From: Bordetella holmesii ATCC 51541
GTDB lineage: Bacteria; Pseudomonadota; Gammaproteobacteria; Burkholderiales; Burkholderiaceae_B
Length of the DNA stretch: 64,000 bases
NCBI GenBank assembly: GCA_000612485.1
Contig: CP007494.1
Span: forward strand, 2,852,001 to 2,916,000
Direction of reading: 5' to 3'
Shown: positions 1 to 8,345 of the stretch, in pieces
Numbering within the stretch: the first letter of the stretch is position 1
Layout: every line of letters begins with the position of its first letter
Made by a program: the position numbers and the translations under genes
Notes under the pieces: generated by a model
What the model saw: only the letters and a program-made list of their open reading frames with translations
The model's database searches: none
What the model was told of the DNA's origin: nothing

Positions 1-240
1 AACAGCACCGTGTACGGGATCTTGAATACCGACAACCAGTAACGCACCAGCGGCACGTTGAGCAGGAGCAGGAAGCAATTGCCCACCCACATGCTGGCTA
101 CCAGACCCCAGAACAGATCAGGATGGGTGGCAATCATGTTGGGGCCGGGTTGAATTCCCTTGACGATGAAGGCTGCCAGCATCAGGGCCATCACGGCGTT
201 TTCGGGAATGCCGATGGCCATGAGGGGAATGAAGCTGGTG
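1..240 (-). pseudogene. tctA: tctA 3' portion, separated from its 5' part by an IS3-family insertion (also cut by window edge)
   Basis: The minus strand reads open from position 240 to the window edge and encodes TctA-type membrane sequence with the conserved segment MAIGIPENAVMALML followed by KGIQPGPN. TctA is the large (about 500 residue, roughly 12-helix) membrane subunit of the tripartite tricarboxylate transporter, which takes up citrate-like acids together with TctB and a periplasmic TctC. Removing the insertion (241-1439) and one copy of the 4-bp duplication joins this piece in frame to the 5' portion at 1440-2375, giving continuous TctA sequence (DESAA-RTSFIPLM). About 80 codons are visible here; the C-terminus lies beyond the left edge. 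Separated from its start codon, the fragment should not be translated on its own. Confidence 0.85.
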
Positions 241-281
241 TGACCTGCCCCCAGATTTAGTACGGCACCGACATAGAGCCC
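241..281 (+). repeat. IS3-family terminal inverted repeat, left end
   Basis: Begins TGACCTGCCCCC and shares TTAGTACG with the opposite end. The orfB stop codon (257-259) lies inside this repeat, which is common in compact insertion sequences. Confidence 0.85.
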
Positions 282-1125
282 AGGGGTAAAAGACCTTCTT
301 TCTGATGAGCCTGCACGAATTGCGCCGGCGTTAAATATCCGAGCGCGCTGTGAGGCCGATCGGTGTTGTACTCGACTCGCCAGTTTTCGATCAAGCTTTT
401 AGCCTGTCGCAGGGACAAGAACCAGTGCTCGTTAAGGCATTCGTCGCGGAACTTGCCGTTGAAACTTTCGATATAAGCGTTCTCCACCGGCTTACCCGGC
501 CGAATAAACGACAGCTTTACGCCTGCTTGGTAGGCCCCCAGGCGTCCAAGGCTCTTCCGGCGAACTCTGGCCCGTTGTCCACGGTAATAGATCGCGGCAG
601 GCCACGCATCTCCGCCAGCCGTTGCAGCACCATGGCAACACGCAGTCCCGGCAACGACGTATCGACCTCGATGGCCAGGCATTCGCGAGTGTAGTCATCG
701 ACGATAGTCAAACAGCGGAATCGGCGGCCATAGGCTAGGCCGTCGGCCACAAAGTCCATTGACCAACTCTGATTCGGCGCGATTGCCGCTGGGCGAACCA
801 CGCGCTCGGTCGCCGCGATTCGCTTACGCTTTCGTTTTCGCACGCTTAACCCTGCCAGACTGTACAGCCGCCAGATTCGCTTGTGATTTGCTTGCCAGCC
901 TTCGCGACGTAAGAGCACATGGATCCTCCGATAGCCGTAGCGTCGTTTCGCCACTGCCATCTCTTTCATGCGCTCGGTCAGCGCAGCATCGCCTGAGCGT
1001 GTGCTCTCGTAGGCAAACAGCGACCGCGAAATTCCTACCAGCCCACAGGCCCGGGTAACACCCATGCTGCGCTCGGTCATTAATGTCCTGACCGCCTCGC
1101 GTTTGGCCTGCGGGCTGACTACTTT
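257..1125 (-). pseudogene. IS3-family transposase OrfB (DDE integrase domain), frameshifted
   Basis: OrfB carries the rve-type DDE catalytic domain of IS3 transposases. It is normally made as an OrfAB fusion by -1 frameshifting; here the orfA and orfB frames overlap at an AAAG (1122-1125, minus strand) just before the orfA stop, and orfB is in the -1 frame. Visible catalytic motifs are WSMDFVADG (first Asp), TVDNGPEFAG (second Asp) and AYIESFNGKFRDEC (Glu). An additional break occurs at a run of five C (535-539): the frame ending LDAWG must move to AYQAGVKLSF to continue. Relatives of this family read DAWAYQ at this point, so the run would need three or six bases. The element is therefore non-autonomous as sequenced, or the run length is a sequencing error. 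Confidence 0.85.
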
Positions 1126-1379
1126 CGGCTTAGCAGATCCTGAAGCGCCGCCTTGTCCAGCATCGACTCGGCCAACAGCTTCTTGAGCTTGTTGTTCTCC
1201 TGCTCCAGCTCCTTGAGCCTCTGAGCGTCCGACACCGTCATGCCACCGAACTTCGCCTTCCAGTTGTAGTACGTTGCCTCGGAGATTCCGTGCTTGCGGC
1301 ACAACTCTGCGGGCTTGGCACCTGCATCGGCTTCCTTGAGCACGCCGATGATTTGCTCTTCCGTAAATCGTTTCTTCAT
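1119..1379 (-). CDS. IS3-family transposase OrfA (helix-turn-helix)
   Basis: The 86-residue protein begins MKKRFTEEQIIGVLKEAD and has the N-terminal HTH that binds the IS ends (AELCRKHGISEATYYNWKAKFGG), followed by a leucine-rich coiled coil (LKELEQENNKLKKLLAE) used for multimerisation. The start at 1379 is preferred over the ATG six bases upstream because AAGGA lies at a normal distance from it. It overlaps the orfB frame at its 3' end, where programmed -1 frameshifting would produce the OrfAB transposase. The frame is intact. Confidence 0.9.
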   Translation of the reverse strand: MKKRFTEEQIIGVLKEADAGAKPAELCRKHGISEATYYNWKAKFGGMTVSDAQRLKELEQENNKLKKLLAESMLDKAALQDLLSRK

Positions 1380-1397
1380 TGCCATTCCTTTGGGAAC

Positions 1398-1439
1398 GGA
1401 CTCTACATCGATTTCGTACTAATCACGGGGAGCAGGTCA
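1398..1439 (-). repeat. IS3-family terminal inverted repeat, right end
   Basis: Reading inward on the minus strand it begins TGACCTGCTCCCC and shares TTAGTACG with the left end. The adjacent GGTG (1440-1443) duplicates 237-240 on the other side of the element. Confidence 0.85.
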
Positions 1440-2375
1440 GGTGCGTGCGGCGGATTCGTCGGCCGCGGCCTGTCCGGCCACACCCTCGATGGCGCCGGTG
1501 CCGATCTCGTGGCGGTACTTGCTGAAGCGCTTGTCTGCCGCATAGGCAGCGAACTGGGCGATGGTCGGGCCGCCGCCGGGCAGGATGCCCAGTATCGAAC
1601 CGATCACGCTGCCACGCAGGGCGCTGGGGATGATGCGCTTGAACTCGGGCCAGGTCGGCATGAGCTTGATCTTGCCGTTAAAGGGCGTGAGCGTGTTGCG
1701 GTTGTCGAGGTTTTTGACGATTTCCGCGATGCCGAAGCAGCCCAGGGCGATACTGATCAGGCCGATGCCATCCTGCAGGAAGACCAGGTCCAAGGTATAG
1801 CGCGGCATGCCGCTGTTGACGTCGGTGCCGACCACCCCCAGCAGAACGCCGATCATGGCCATGGCCAGGCCGTTGAGCAGATTGCCTGCGCTGACGAAAC
1901 TCACGCAGAAAAAGCCCAACAGCATCAGCGCGCAATAGTCGGCCGGGCCGAAAAGCAGGCCAACTTCACCCAGAGCAGGGGCCATGGTTGCAAGCACGAT
2001 GATGGCCACGGTTCCGCCGATGAAGCTCGACACCCCTGCGGTGAACAAGGCCAGACCGGTTTTGCCCTTGAGGTTCATGGCATAGCCATCGATACACGCC
2101 ACGATACTGCTGGCGTGTGGGATCTTCATCGTGATGGCGCTGACGCTGTCGCCATACTGCGCGCCGTAGTAAATGCCGGCGAGCATGATCAGCGCTCCGC
2201 CGGTGGGGATGGAGTATGTCAGGGGCAGCAGCAGGCTGATGGTCGACAGCGGACCGAGGCCCGGCAGTAGACCGATCAGGGTGCCCACGACGCAGCCGAT
2301 CGCGCAGTACATCAGGTTCTGCAGCGTCAGCGCATGTTCGAAGCCGAACGCGAGATTGTTCAGGATTTCAGTCAT
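1440..2375 (-). pseudogene. tctA: tctA 5' portion: tripartite tricarboxylate transporter large membrane subunit, truncated by IS
   Basis: The first 312 codons of TctA start MTEILNNLAFGFEHALTLQN and include the family segments GLLPGLGPLSTISLLLPLTY and ILPGGGPTIAQFAAYAADK, all membrane-rich. The frame ends DESAART and then meets the TGA formed by the first bases of the IS, so the product would be a truncated permease lacking the C-terminal third. The start codon overlaps the tctB stop (ATGA, 2372-2375), indicating translational coupling with tctB. Intact TctA with TctB forms the channel of a TctC-dependent citrate/tricarboxylate uptake system. No tctC lies directly upstream; a tctC-type gene sits at 17950-18945. 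Transport by this locus is presumably lost unless the IS excises precisely. Confidence 0.92.
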
Positions 2376-2800
2376 AGCAGGGGCAGATTCAGACCGAGGA
2401 GGTATTTGAAGCCGAAGGCCACGGCGATCAGGCCTGCCGAGATCTTCAGGTTGCGCACTACCGAGTAGGAGGTGCCAGCCAGCGTCGAGACGAAGACCAG
2501 GAACGCAATGCCCAGCAGCATGCTGAGAAAGTGCGACACCACCACGAAGCCGCAGAGAGCGACCAGAATGATGAGGATGTTCTTGAAGTTGTAGTTAAGC
2601 GGCTCGGGGGCGGCGAAACGCGCGCGGATCACCGTGGCCAGGCCGACCAGAAACAACATGATGCTGATCATCAGCGGGAACAGGCCGGGGCCTGAACGGC
2701 TAAACGTGCCAAGCGGGTAGCGCAAGGCTGCGCCTCCGAACACCAGCGCGATCAGCATGATGAACAGGCCGCGAACAAAACTGCGATTGGTCAGGTTCAT
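2372..2800 (-). CDS. tctB: Tripartite tricarboxylate transporter small membrane subunit TctB
   Basis: The protein of about 142 residues starts MNLTNRSFVRGLFIMLIALVF and contains four predicted hydrophobic helices with the TctB-typical RSGPGLFPLMISIMLFLVG segment. TctB is the small integral membrane partner of TctA. I chose the ATG at 2800 because a GGGAG ribosome-binding sequence precedes it; an in-frame ATG upstream would add 11 polar residues absent from the family. The stop overlaps the tctA start by four bases. The gene itself is intact, but the IS in tctA leaves it without a complete partner here. Confidence 0.85.
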   Translation of the reverse strand: MNLTNRSFVRGLFIMLIALVFGGAALRYPLGTFSRSGPGLFPLMISIMLFLVGLATVIRARFAAPEPLNYNFKNILIILVALCGFVVVSHFLSMLLGIAFLVFVSTLAGTSYSVVRNLKISAGLIAVAFGFKYLLGLNLPLL

Positions 2801-3040
2801 GATGTGCGTTCTCCCGCAAGAAAGACGCTGCATTTACTCTCAGCCATGATGGATGGCCTCCCTCTACTTTCGTTGTTTGACACACCTCGTCCGGACGTGG
2901 TGCCGGAGGTGCTGGGCGCGATACTAGAGAGAGGGGCTGTCAGTCCGCTTTCAGGTTTATCGGAAAGGGTTTAACTACGCGTAAGTACCTAGTGCGCCAA
3001 AACCACATGCCCTTTTCGATGTTCAGGACCATGTCAGATG

Positions 3041-3064
3041 ACCCCTTGAAACAAGGGGTTTTAG
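3041..3064 (+). terminator. Hairpin with short T run
   Basis: ACCCCTTG, loop AAA, CAAGGGGT, then TTTA. The stem is perfect over eight bases but the T run is short, and no gene obviously ends here on the plus strand. Confidence 0.35.
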
Positions 3065-3206
3065 GGAATTTTGTTCAGAAATATGTCAGTTGCTCGGTCG
3101 CGGAAAGAGCGCCGTTTTTTCCATCGTCGAGGCAGCGCGTGGGCAGGGGGCGGCCGCCGCGTTGCCAGGCTTGCCGGCGTCTGCCATCCCGGGTAGCCTT
3201 GCGCTC

Positions 3207-3306
3207 ATGGATCACCAAGCACAGTCTTTTTTCGCCGCATTGCGACGACCCACTCAACGACGTTGAGTGGCTGCGCTTGCGCGCCGGCATGCGCCCGGCG
3301 CCGTGA
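3207..3306 (+). pseudogene. Possible short protein of about 33 residues, one base missing
   Basis: From the ATG at 3207 the frame reads MDHQAQSFFAALR. It would continue as DDPLNDVEWLRLRAGMRPAP to the TGA at 3304-3306 if one base were restored near 3242-3246 (TTGCGACGACC). As sequenced, the ATG frame stops after 19 codons and the second half is open in the next frame. Support: the second half looks protein-like, a strong terminator begins nine bases after the stop, and single-base losses are frequent across this window. Against it: no clear ribosome-binding site and no recognised family. I assign no function. Confidence 0.25.
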
Positions 3307-3314
3307 TGGAACCA

Positions 3315-3346
3315 GGCCACGACATTGCCTCGTGGCCCATTTTTTT
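3315..3346 (+). terminator. Strong rho-independent terminator upstream of ypeA
   Basis: Stem GGCCACGA / TCGTGGCC with a 7-base loop, followed by CA and seven T. It ends a plus-strand transcript originating between about 2830 and 3310, where no confident gene is visible, so it implies a short gene, a leader or a small RNA. Confidence 0.75.
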
Positions 3347-3405
3347 GTGCGAGCACGGGGAAGGTCGGGTCCGTTGATCTTCAGCCAACCCTAAGGAGTG
3401 CAAGC

Positions 3406-3858
3406 ATGAGTTTTCCACCGTTGAACATCCGCCCCTTCGCGCCGCAGGACGAGCAAGCCGTCATCGGTCTATGGCGCGATTGCGGGCTGACGCGTCCATG
3501 GAATGACCCGCACAAAGATGTGCAACGCAAGCTGACGGTGCAGCCGGAGTGGTTTCTGGAGGGGCAGGCGCAGGAGCGCGTGGTGGCGACCGTCATGGCG
3601 GGCTATGACGGACACCGGGGCTGGGTCAACTATCTGGCGGTAGACCCGTTGTTCCAGAAGCGTGGCTACGGGCGGGCCTTGATGGAGGCGGTGCAGGCGC
3701 GCTTGCTCGCGGCCGGCTGCCCCAAGATCAATCTTCTGGTGCGGAGCGACAATGCCGCGGTACAGCATTTCTATCACGCCCTGGGCTTTACGCCGGATGA
3801 CGTCATCAGCCTGGGCAAGCGCCTGATCCCGGATGCCGGCGACCAGGCGCTGCGCTGA
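3406..3858 (+). CDS. ypeA: GNAT-family acetyltransferase, YpeA-like
   Basis: The 150-residue single GNAT domain protein transfers an acetyl group from acetyl-CoA to an unidentified amine. Its closest match by eye is E. coli YpeA: LWRDCGLTRPWNDPHKDV near the N-terminus, MAGYDGHRGWVNYLAVDP in the central strand, the acetyl-CoA pyrophosphate loop QKRGYGRALM, then AAGCPKINLLVRSDN and the C-terminal SLGKRLI. The ATG at 3406 follows AAGGAG at ideal spacing, so the 27 upstream in-frame codons are excluded. Its stop abuts the stop of the convergent symporter gene. The substrate is unknown. Confidence 0.85.
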   Translation: MSFPPLNIRPFAPQDEQAVIGLWRDCGLTRPWNDPHKDVQRKLTVQPEWFLEGQAQERVVATVMAGYDGHRGWVNYLAVDPLFQKRGYGRALMEAVQARLLAAGCPKINLLVRSDNAAVQHFYHALGFTPDDVISLGKRLIPDAGDQALR

Positions 3859-5127
3859 TCAGGCGTCGTCGTTGCTGGCCGAGGCCACTTCTTCAGTCGT
3901 GGCCCGGCCCCCCTCCAGTTTGGAGATCACTGCCGTAGCCAGGCTGTTGCCGACCACGTTGGTGGCGGTGCGGCCCATGTCGAAGAACTGGTCGATACCC
4001 ATGATGAGCAGCAGGCCGGCTTCCGGCAGATTGAACATCGGCAAGGTCGCCGCCACGACCACCAGCGAGGCCCGCGCGACACCTGCCATTCCTTTGCTGG
4101 TCACCATGAGGACCAGCAAGAGCATCAGTTGCTGCGTGAAGGTCATGGGGATGTCGTAGGCCTGCGCGATGAACAACACCGCGAAAGACTGGTACATCAT
4201 CGAACCGTCGAGGTTGAAGGAGTAGCCCAGTGGCAGCACGAAGCCGGAGATACGCGGCGGCACACCGAAGCGGGTGAGCGCTTCAATCGTTTTGGGGTAG
4301 GCCGATTCACTGCTGGCCGTCGAGAAAGCCAGCAGCGTGGGTTCCTTGATCAGCCCGCCCAGGCGCAAGACGTCGCGGCGCAGAAAGAGGTAACCGACGC
4401 CAAAGAGCAGGGCCCAAAGCAGTGCCAGGCCGAGATAGAACTCACCGATCAGCTTGCCATAGCTCACCAGCACACCGAGCCCCTCGGTGGTGATGGCCGC
4501 TGCCATGGCAGCGAACACGCCCACCGGAGCGAGGCGCATGACGTAGTCGGTCACGCGGAACATCACCCGGGCCAGCTCGTCGATCATGTTGACGATGGTC
4601 GTATGGCCGCCTCGTCGAACGAATACCAGCGCGGCGCCGAAAAACAGCGAGAACACCAGGATCTGCAGGATCTCGTTGTTGGCCATGGCTTCGACCACGC
4701 TGCGCGGAAAGACGTGCGTGATGAACGCCTTGAGGGTGAAGTCACCCGTCTTGAGCGCGGTGGTCGCCGTGGCATCAGGCAGGGCCAGATTCAGGTTGGC
4801 ACCGGGCTGAAAGATGTTGACCAGCAGAAGGCCGAGCAGCAACGACGCGGCCGAGGCCGCCACGAACCAGACCATGGCACGAAAACCGATGCGCCCTACG
4901 GCGGCGCCGTCACTCATGCTGGCAAGACCCGATACCAGGGTAGCAAACACCAGCGGGGCGATGATCATTTTGATCAGGCGCAGGAAAATATCCGTCACCA
5001 TGCTGAAATAGGAGGCGATCTCCTTGGCATGTTGCGCATCCTGCGCATAGCGGTTGCAGACGTAACCCACCACGACACCGAGCACCATTGCGATGCCGAT
5101 ATAGCGTGTCAGTTTTTTTGTATCCAT
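3859..5127 (-). CDS. Dicarboxylate/amino acid:cation symporter (DAACS family, GltP/DctA type)
   Basis: The 422-residue inner-membrane protein begins MDTKKLTRYIGIAMVLG and has the family signatures in order: KMIIAPLVFATLVSG, the serine-rich re-entrant loop AFSTASSESAYP, the second loop GYSFNLDGSMMYQ, and the substrate-binding helix MGIDQFFDMGRTATNVVGN. These bind a dicarboxylate or acidic amino acid and couple its uptake to Na+ or H+. Aspartate, glutamate or C4-dicarboxylate specificity cannot be separated from the sequence. The ATG at 5127 fits the usual N-terminus; the ribosome-binding site is weak. The stop TGA directly abuts that of ypeA (3858/3859), so the two transcripts converge without an intergenic spacer. 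Confidence 0.88.
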   Translation of the reverse strand: MDTKKLTRYIGIAMVLGVVVGYVCNRYAQDAQHAKEIASYFSMVTDIFLRLIKMIIAPLVFATLVSGLASMSDGAAVGRIGFRAMVWFVAASAASLLLGLLLVNIFQPGANLNLALPDATATTALKTGDFTLKAFITHVFPRSVVEAMANNEILQILVFSLFFGAALVFVRRGGHTTIVNMIDELARVMFRVTDYVMRLAPVGVFAAMAAAITTEGLGVLVSYGKLIGEFYLGLALLWALLFGVGYLFLRRDVLRLGGLIKEPTLLAFSTASSESAYPKTIEALTRFGVPPRISGFVLPLGYSFNLDGSMMYQSFAVLFIAQAYDIPMTFTQQLMLLLVLMVTSKGMAGVARASLVVVAATLPMFNLPEAGLLLIMGIDQFFDMGRTATNVVGNSLATAVISKLEGGRATTEEVASASNDDA

Positions 5128-5400
5128 GATCACTACAGAGGAAGGCCGGGCGCCCACGCGCGGCCGGCCGGGGGAAGGGCGTCCGGCAGGTGGACATAAA
5201 ACAGCACAGATAATAGTCGTTTATGCCTGACAGGAAGTTGTCAGTTTCGTCTAGCAGAGGCCAGCCGGCAAGCACGCCTGGTGCCAACAAGTTACCGCTT
5301 GTCGGCCTCGGACAAGACCGGCAGTCAAACCCCGGCTAAAATCATGCGATTCAGCCGGATTTCATCTATCCACCAATACGAGAATTCAGGAGTCCTTGTT

Positions 5401-6465
5401 ATGGCCCTCGTTTCCATGCGCCAATTGCTCGACCACGCGGCCGAGCATGGTTATGGCATCCCCGCGTTCAACGTCAACAATCTGGAGCAGGTCCAGGCCA
5501 TCATGGAAGCCGCCGCGGAAACCGACAGCCCTGTGATCATGCAGGCTTCGGCTGGCGCCCGCAAGTATGCCGGCGAGACGTTTCTCAAGCACCTGATCCA
5601 GGCTGCTGTCGAATCCTATCCGCACATCCCGGTAGTCATGCACCAGGATCACGGTCAATCGCCCGCGATCTGTCAGGGCGCCATCAACCTGGGATTTTCC
5701 AGCGTCATGATGGACGGCTCGCTCAAGGAAGACGGCAAGACCATCGCTGACTACGACTACAACGTCGACGTCACGCGCAAGGTCGTGGACATGGCCCACA
5801 AGCTGGGCGTGACGGTCGAAGGCGAACTGGGCTGCCTGGGCTCGCTGGAAACCATGGAAGGTGACAAGGAAGACGGTCATGGCGCCGATGGCAAATTGAC
5901 CATGGACCAACTGCTGACCGACCCGGAGCAGGCCGCCGACTTCGTGCGCAAGACGCAGCTCGATGCCCTGGCCATCGCCATCGGCACCAGCCACGGCGCC
6001 TACAAGTTCACGCGCAAGCCCACCGGCGACATCCTGTCGATTCAGCGCATCAAGGAAATCCACGCTCGCCTGCCCAACACCCATCTGGTGATGCATGGCA
6101 GCTCCAGCGTGCCGCAGGAACTGCTGGCCGAGATTCGCGAGTTCGGCGGCGACATGAAGGAAACCTACGGCGTGCCCGTCGAGGAAATCCAGGAAGCCAT
6201 CAAGTATGGCGTGCGCAAGATCAATATCGATACCGACATCCGCCTGGCCATGACCGGCGCGATCCGTCGCTTCTTCGCAGAAAATCCCGCGAAATTCGAC
6301 CCGCGCGAATACCTCAAACCGGCTCGCGCCGCGGCCAAGGCGATCTGCGTGGCGCGCTACACCGAGTTTGGCGCGGCCGGCAACGGCAGCAAGATCAAGC
6401 CCACGTCGCTGGCCGATGTGGCTCAGCTCTACGCGTCGGGCAAGCTGTCTCAGGTTGTGCAATAA
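5401..6465 (+). CDS. fba: Class II fructose-1,6-bisphosphate aldolase
   Basis: The 354-residue zinc-dependent aldolase interconverts fructose-1,6-bisphosphate and the triose phosphates in glycolysis, gluconeogenesis and pentose pathways. Visible signatures: [16 protein letters not shown] near the N-terminus, the zinc-binding [49 protein letters not shown] and [11 protein letters not shown]. The C-terminus ([17 protein letters not shown]) matches the long class II subtype found in beta-proteobacteria. The ATG at 5401 follows CAGGAG. A rho-independent terminator lies 40 bp downstream, so fba is transcribed separately from purC. Confidence 0.96.
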   Translation: MALVSMRQLLDHAAEHGYGIPAFNVNNLEQVQAIMEAAAETDSPVIMQASAGARKYAGETFLKHLIQAAVESYPHIPVVMHQDHGQSPAICQGAINLGFSSVMMDGSLKEDGKTIADYDYNVDVTRKVVDMAHKLGVTVEGELGCLGSLETMEGDKEDGHGADGKLTMDQLLTDPEQAADFVRKTQLDALAIAIGTSHGAYKFTRKPTGDILSIQRIKEIHARLPNTHLVMHGSSSVPQELLAEIREFGGDMKETYGVPVEEIQEAIKYGVRKINIDTDIRLAMTGAIRRFFAENPAKFDPREYLKPARAAAKAICVARYTEFGAAGNGSKIKPTSLADVAQLYASGKLSQVVQ

Positions 6466-6505
6466 GGGCCTTGGGCTGCCTCTTGCGGGCAGTCTGAAGG
6501 TACCG

Positions 6506-6530
6506 GAAAGCCCCTTGCGGGGCTTTCTCG
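6506..6530 (+). terminator. fba terminator
   Basis: GAAAGCCCC, loop TTGC, GGGGCTTTC, then TCG. A nine-base perfect stem about 40 bp after the fba stop. Confidence 0.8.
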
Positions 6531-6659
6531 CTTTCCGGCACAGGGAAGCGGTCATGGGGGCTTTTGCAGTAATCTATAGCCCCTGCCGGCCGCGCTCTGA
6601 ACAGCCGGCCTCTCCCGTCAGCCGCCGACGGGGATCTTTACTGCCATAGGCCCATTTCC

Positions 6660-7541
6660 GTGACTTCCGCTTTGCATGAATCCAGCATCAAGTCCCTGCC
6701 TCTTCTGGGGCGTGGCAAGGTGCGTGATATGTACGCGGTCGGCGACGACAAGTTGCTGATCGTGGCGACCGACCGCATTTCCGCCTTCGACGTCATTCTG
6801 GACGACCCGATTCCGGGCAAAGGCCAGGTGCTGACCGAGCTGACCGAGTTCTGGCTCAACAAGCTGGCGCACATTCTGCCCAACCACTCCACCGGCGTAA
6901 AACCGGAAGACGTGGTCGCTGCCGACGAGATCGAACAGGTCAAAGGCCGCGCGGTCGTGGTCAAGCGCCTCAAGCCCATCCTCGTCGAGGCCGTGGCGCG
7001 CGGCTACCTGATTGGCTCGGGCTGGAAGGATTACCAGGCCAGCGGTGCGGTCTGCGGAATCAAGCTGCCAGCTGGCCTGCAACAGGCCAGCAAGCTGCCC
7101 GAACCGATCTTTACGCCGGCGGCCAAGGCCGAGTTCGGAATGCACGACGAGAACGTCGATTTCGCGCACGTGGTAAAGGAAGTTGGCCAGGAGATGGCCG
7201 AGCGTATCCGCACCATCACCTTGCGTCTGTATGACGAGGCGGCCAAATTCGCGGCCACCAAGGGCATCATCATCGCCGATACGAAGTTCGAGTTCGGCCT
7301 GGATGACCAGGGCACGTTGCACCTGATGGACGAGGTGCTCACGCCCGACTCGTCGCGCTTCTGGCCTGCCGAAGGGTATCGCGAAGGCATCAGCCCGCCG
7401 TCGTTCGACAAGCAGTTCGTGCGCGATTGGCTGGAAACCCAGACCTGGGACAAGACGCCTCCCGCTCCGCGCCTGCCGGCCGATGTGCTGACCAAGACCG
7501 CGGCCAAATACCGTGAGGCTCTGGACCGCCTGATTGCCTGA
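6660..7541 (+). CDS. purC: SAICAR synthetase (phosphoribosylaminoimidazole-succinocarboxamide synthase)
   Basis: The 293-residue enzyme condenses CAIR with aspartate using ATP in purine biosynthesis. Motifs include the N-terminal [51 protein letters not shown] and the C-terminal IADTKFEFG and [14 protein letters not shown]. The start is GTG at 6660; the full N-terminus of the family begins there and no ATG is available. Its neighbours purE and purK supply the two preceding steps, though a terminator separates purC from purE. Confidence 0.96.
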   Translation: MTSALHESSIKSLPLLGRGKVRDMYAVGDDKLLIVATDRISAFDVILDDPIPGKGQVLTELTEFWLNKLAHILPNHSTGVKPEDVVAADEIEQVKGRAVVVKRLKPILVEAVARGYLIGSGWKDYQASGAVCGIKLPAGLQQASKLPEPIFTPAAKAEFGMHDENVDFAHVVKEVGQEMAERIRTITLRLYDEAAKFAATKGIIIADTKFEFGLDDQGTLHLMDEVLTPDSSRFWPAEGYREGISPPSFDKQFVRDWLETQTWDKTPPAPRLPADVLTKTAAKYREALDRLIA

Positions 7542-7557
7542 TCCGGCCCTTTCTGCA

Positions 7558-7583
7558 AACGGCGCGGCAGCGCCGTTTTTCTT
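7558..7583 (+). terminator. purC terminator
   Basis: AACGGCGC, loop GGCA, GCGCCGTT followed by TTTCTTT, 16 bp after the purC stop. It makes purC an independent unit from purE-purK. Confidence 0.85.
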
Positions 7584-7736
7584 TGCCTGGCCGGGTCCGG
7601 GCCCAGGGCTGGCTGGCTGTCAAAAGGCGGCCGCGCCATGCATGCCGTGCAGGGCAGGTAAAATAGCGGGCTTCGCGGCCGGCCGTGTCCGGCCTGGCTT
7701 TATTCTCCTGCGCCCTGGTGGCGCGCTGAGCGGGTC

Positions 7737-8258
7737 ATGACTTCACAAACCTCGGTTACGAACACCTCCACCGCCGCGCCTTTGGTGGGCGTCATCATGG
7801 GCTCTTCCAGCGATTGGGAAGTCATGAAAAACGCCGTGGCGATACTCGAATCTTTCGGCGTGCCATTCGAGGCGCGGGTGATTTCCGCGCATCGCATGCC
7901 GCAGGACATGGCCGAGTACGGCGCTGTGGCGCGGTCGTGTGGCCTGCGGGCCATTATCGCCGGTGCCGGCGGTGCGGCCCATCTGCCCGGCATGATGGCG
8001 GCCTTGACCGAGGTGCCGGTTTTCGGTGTACCCGTGCCTTCGAAGTATTTGCGCGGCGAGGATTCTTTGCTGTCCATCGTGCAGATGCCCAAGGGCGTGC
8101 CGGTGGCCACGTTCGCCATTGGCGAGGCAGGCGCGGCCAATGCTGCCTTGCATGCCATTGCCAACATTGCCACCACTGACGATGACTTGCACGCCAAGTT
8201 GGTGGCTTTTCGCGCGGCGCAGACCGAGGCCGCGCGCGCTATGAGCCTGCCAGTTTGA
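7737..8258 (+). CDS. purE: N5-carboxyaminoimidazole ribonucleotide mutase
   Basis: The 173-residue PurE converts N5-CAIR, made by PurK, to CAIR. The class I PurE motifs are present: [26 protein letters not shown] and [16 protein letters not shown], with [14 protein letters not shown]. An N-terminal tail of about 16 Ser/Thr-rich residues precedes the core. The ATG at 7737 is the first available; a TAAAAT sequence at 7659-7664 could be the -10 box. The purK gene follows after about 90 bp on the same strand. Confidence 0.95.
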   Translation: MTSQTSVTNTSTAAPLVGVIMGSSSDWEVMKNAVAILESFGVPFEARVISAHRMPQDMAEYGAVARSCGLRAIIAGAGGAAHLPGMMAALTEVPVFGVPVPSKYLRGEDSLLSIVQMPKGVPVATFAIGEAGAANAALHAIANIATTDDDLHAKLVAFRAAQTEAARAMSLPV

Positions 8259-8345
8259 ATGCCGTGCCGGTGGCCTTCAGGCGCCGGCGTTTATTTGACC
8301 GGGGCGCCTGGCGCCCAGTTTTTCCCGCCAGCTGCGGGCCTGACC

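Larger units (their letters stand above)
241..1439 (-). mobile_element. Complete IS3-family insertion sequence (about 1199 bp) inside tctA
   Basis: Both ends begin, reading inward, with TGACCTGC and continue with related sequence containing TTAGTACG, so the ends are imperfect inverted repeats of about 40 bp. The flanks carry the same four bases GGTG (237-240 and 1440-1443), a 4-bp target duplication as known for some IS3-family groups. Inside are orfA and orfB on the minus strand, the usual two-frame IS3 arrangement. The element reads in the same direction as tctA. Its first bases after the duplication supply a TGA that stops tctA at once. Boundaries come directly from the repeats and the duplication; the exact IS name cannot be given without a database comparison. 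Confidence 0.93.
2801..3405. other. 605-bp region between tctB and ypeA with hairpins and a possible short gene
   Basis: No long gene is supported. The segment holds a C4/G4 hairpin (3041-3059), a perfect 10-bp palindrome (3250-3270) and a strong plus-strand terminator (3315-3346). The tctB promoter should lie near 2830-2990, but I see no convincing -35/-10 pair. A low-confidence short frameshifted ORF (3207-3306) would explain the terminator. Confidence 0.6.

Noticed and set aside
3406..5127. Overlapping or antisense regulation at the abutting ypeA/symporter stops
   Set aside because: Convergent stops without spacer are common in compact genomes, and no extra structure was seen beyond the short CTGATCAG palindrome.
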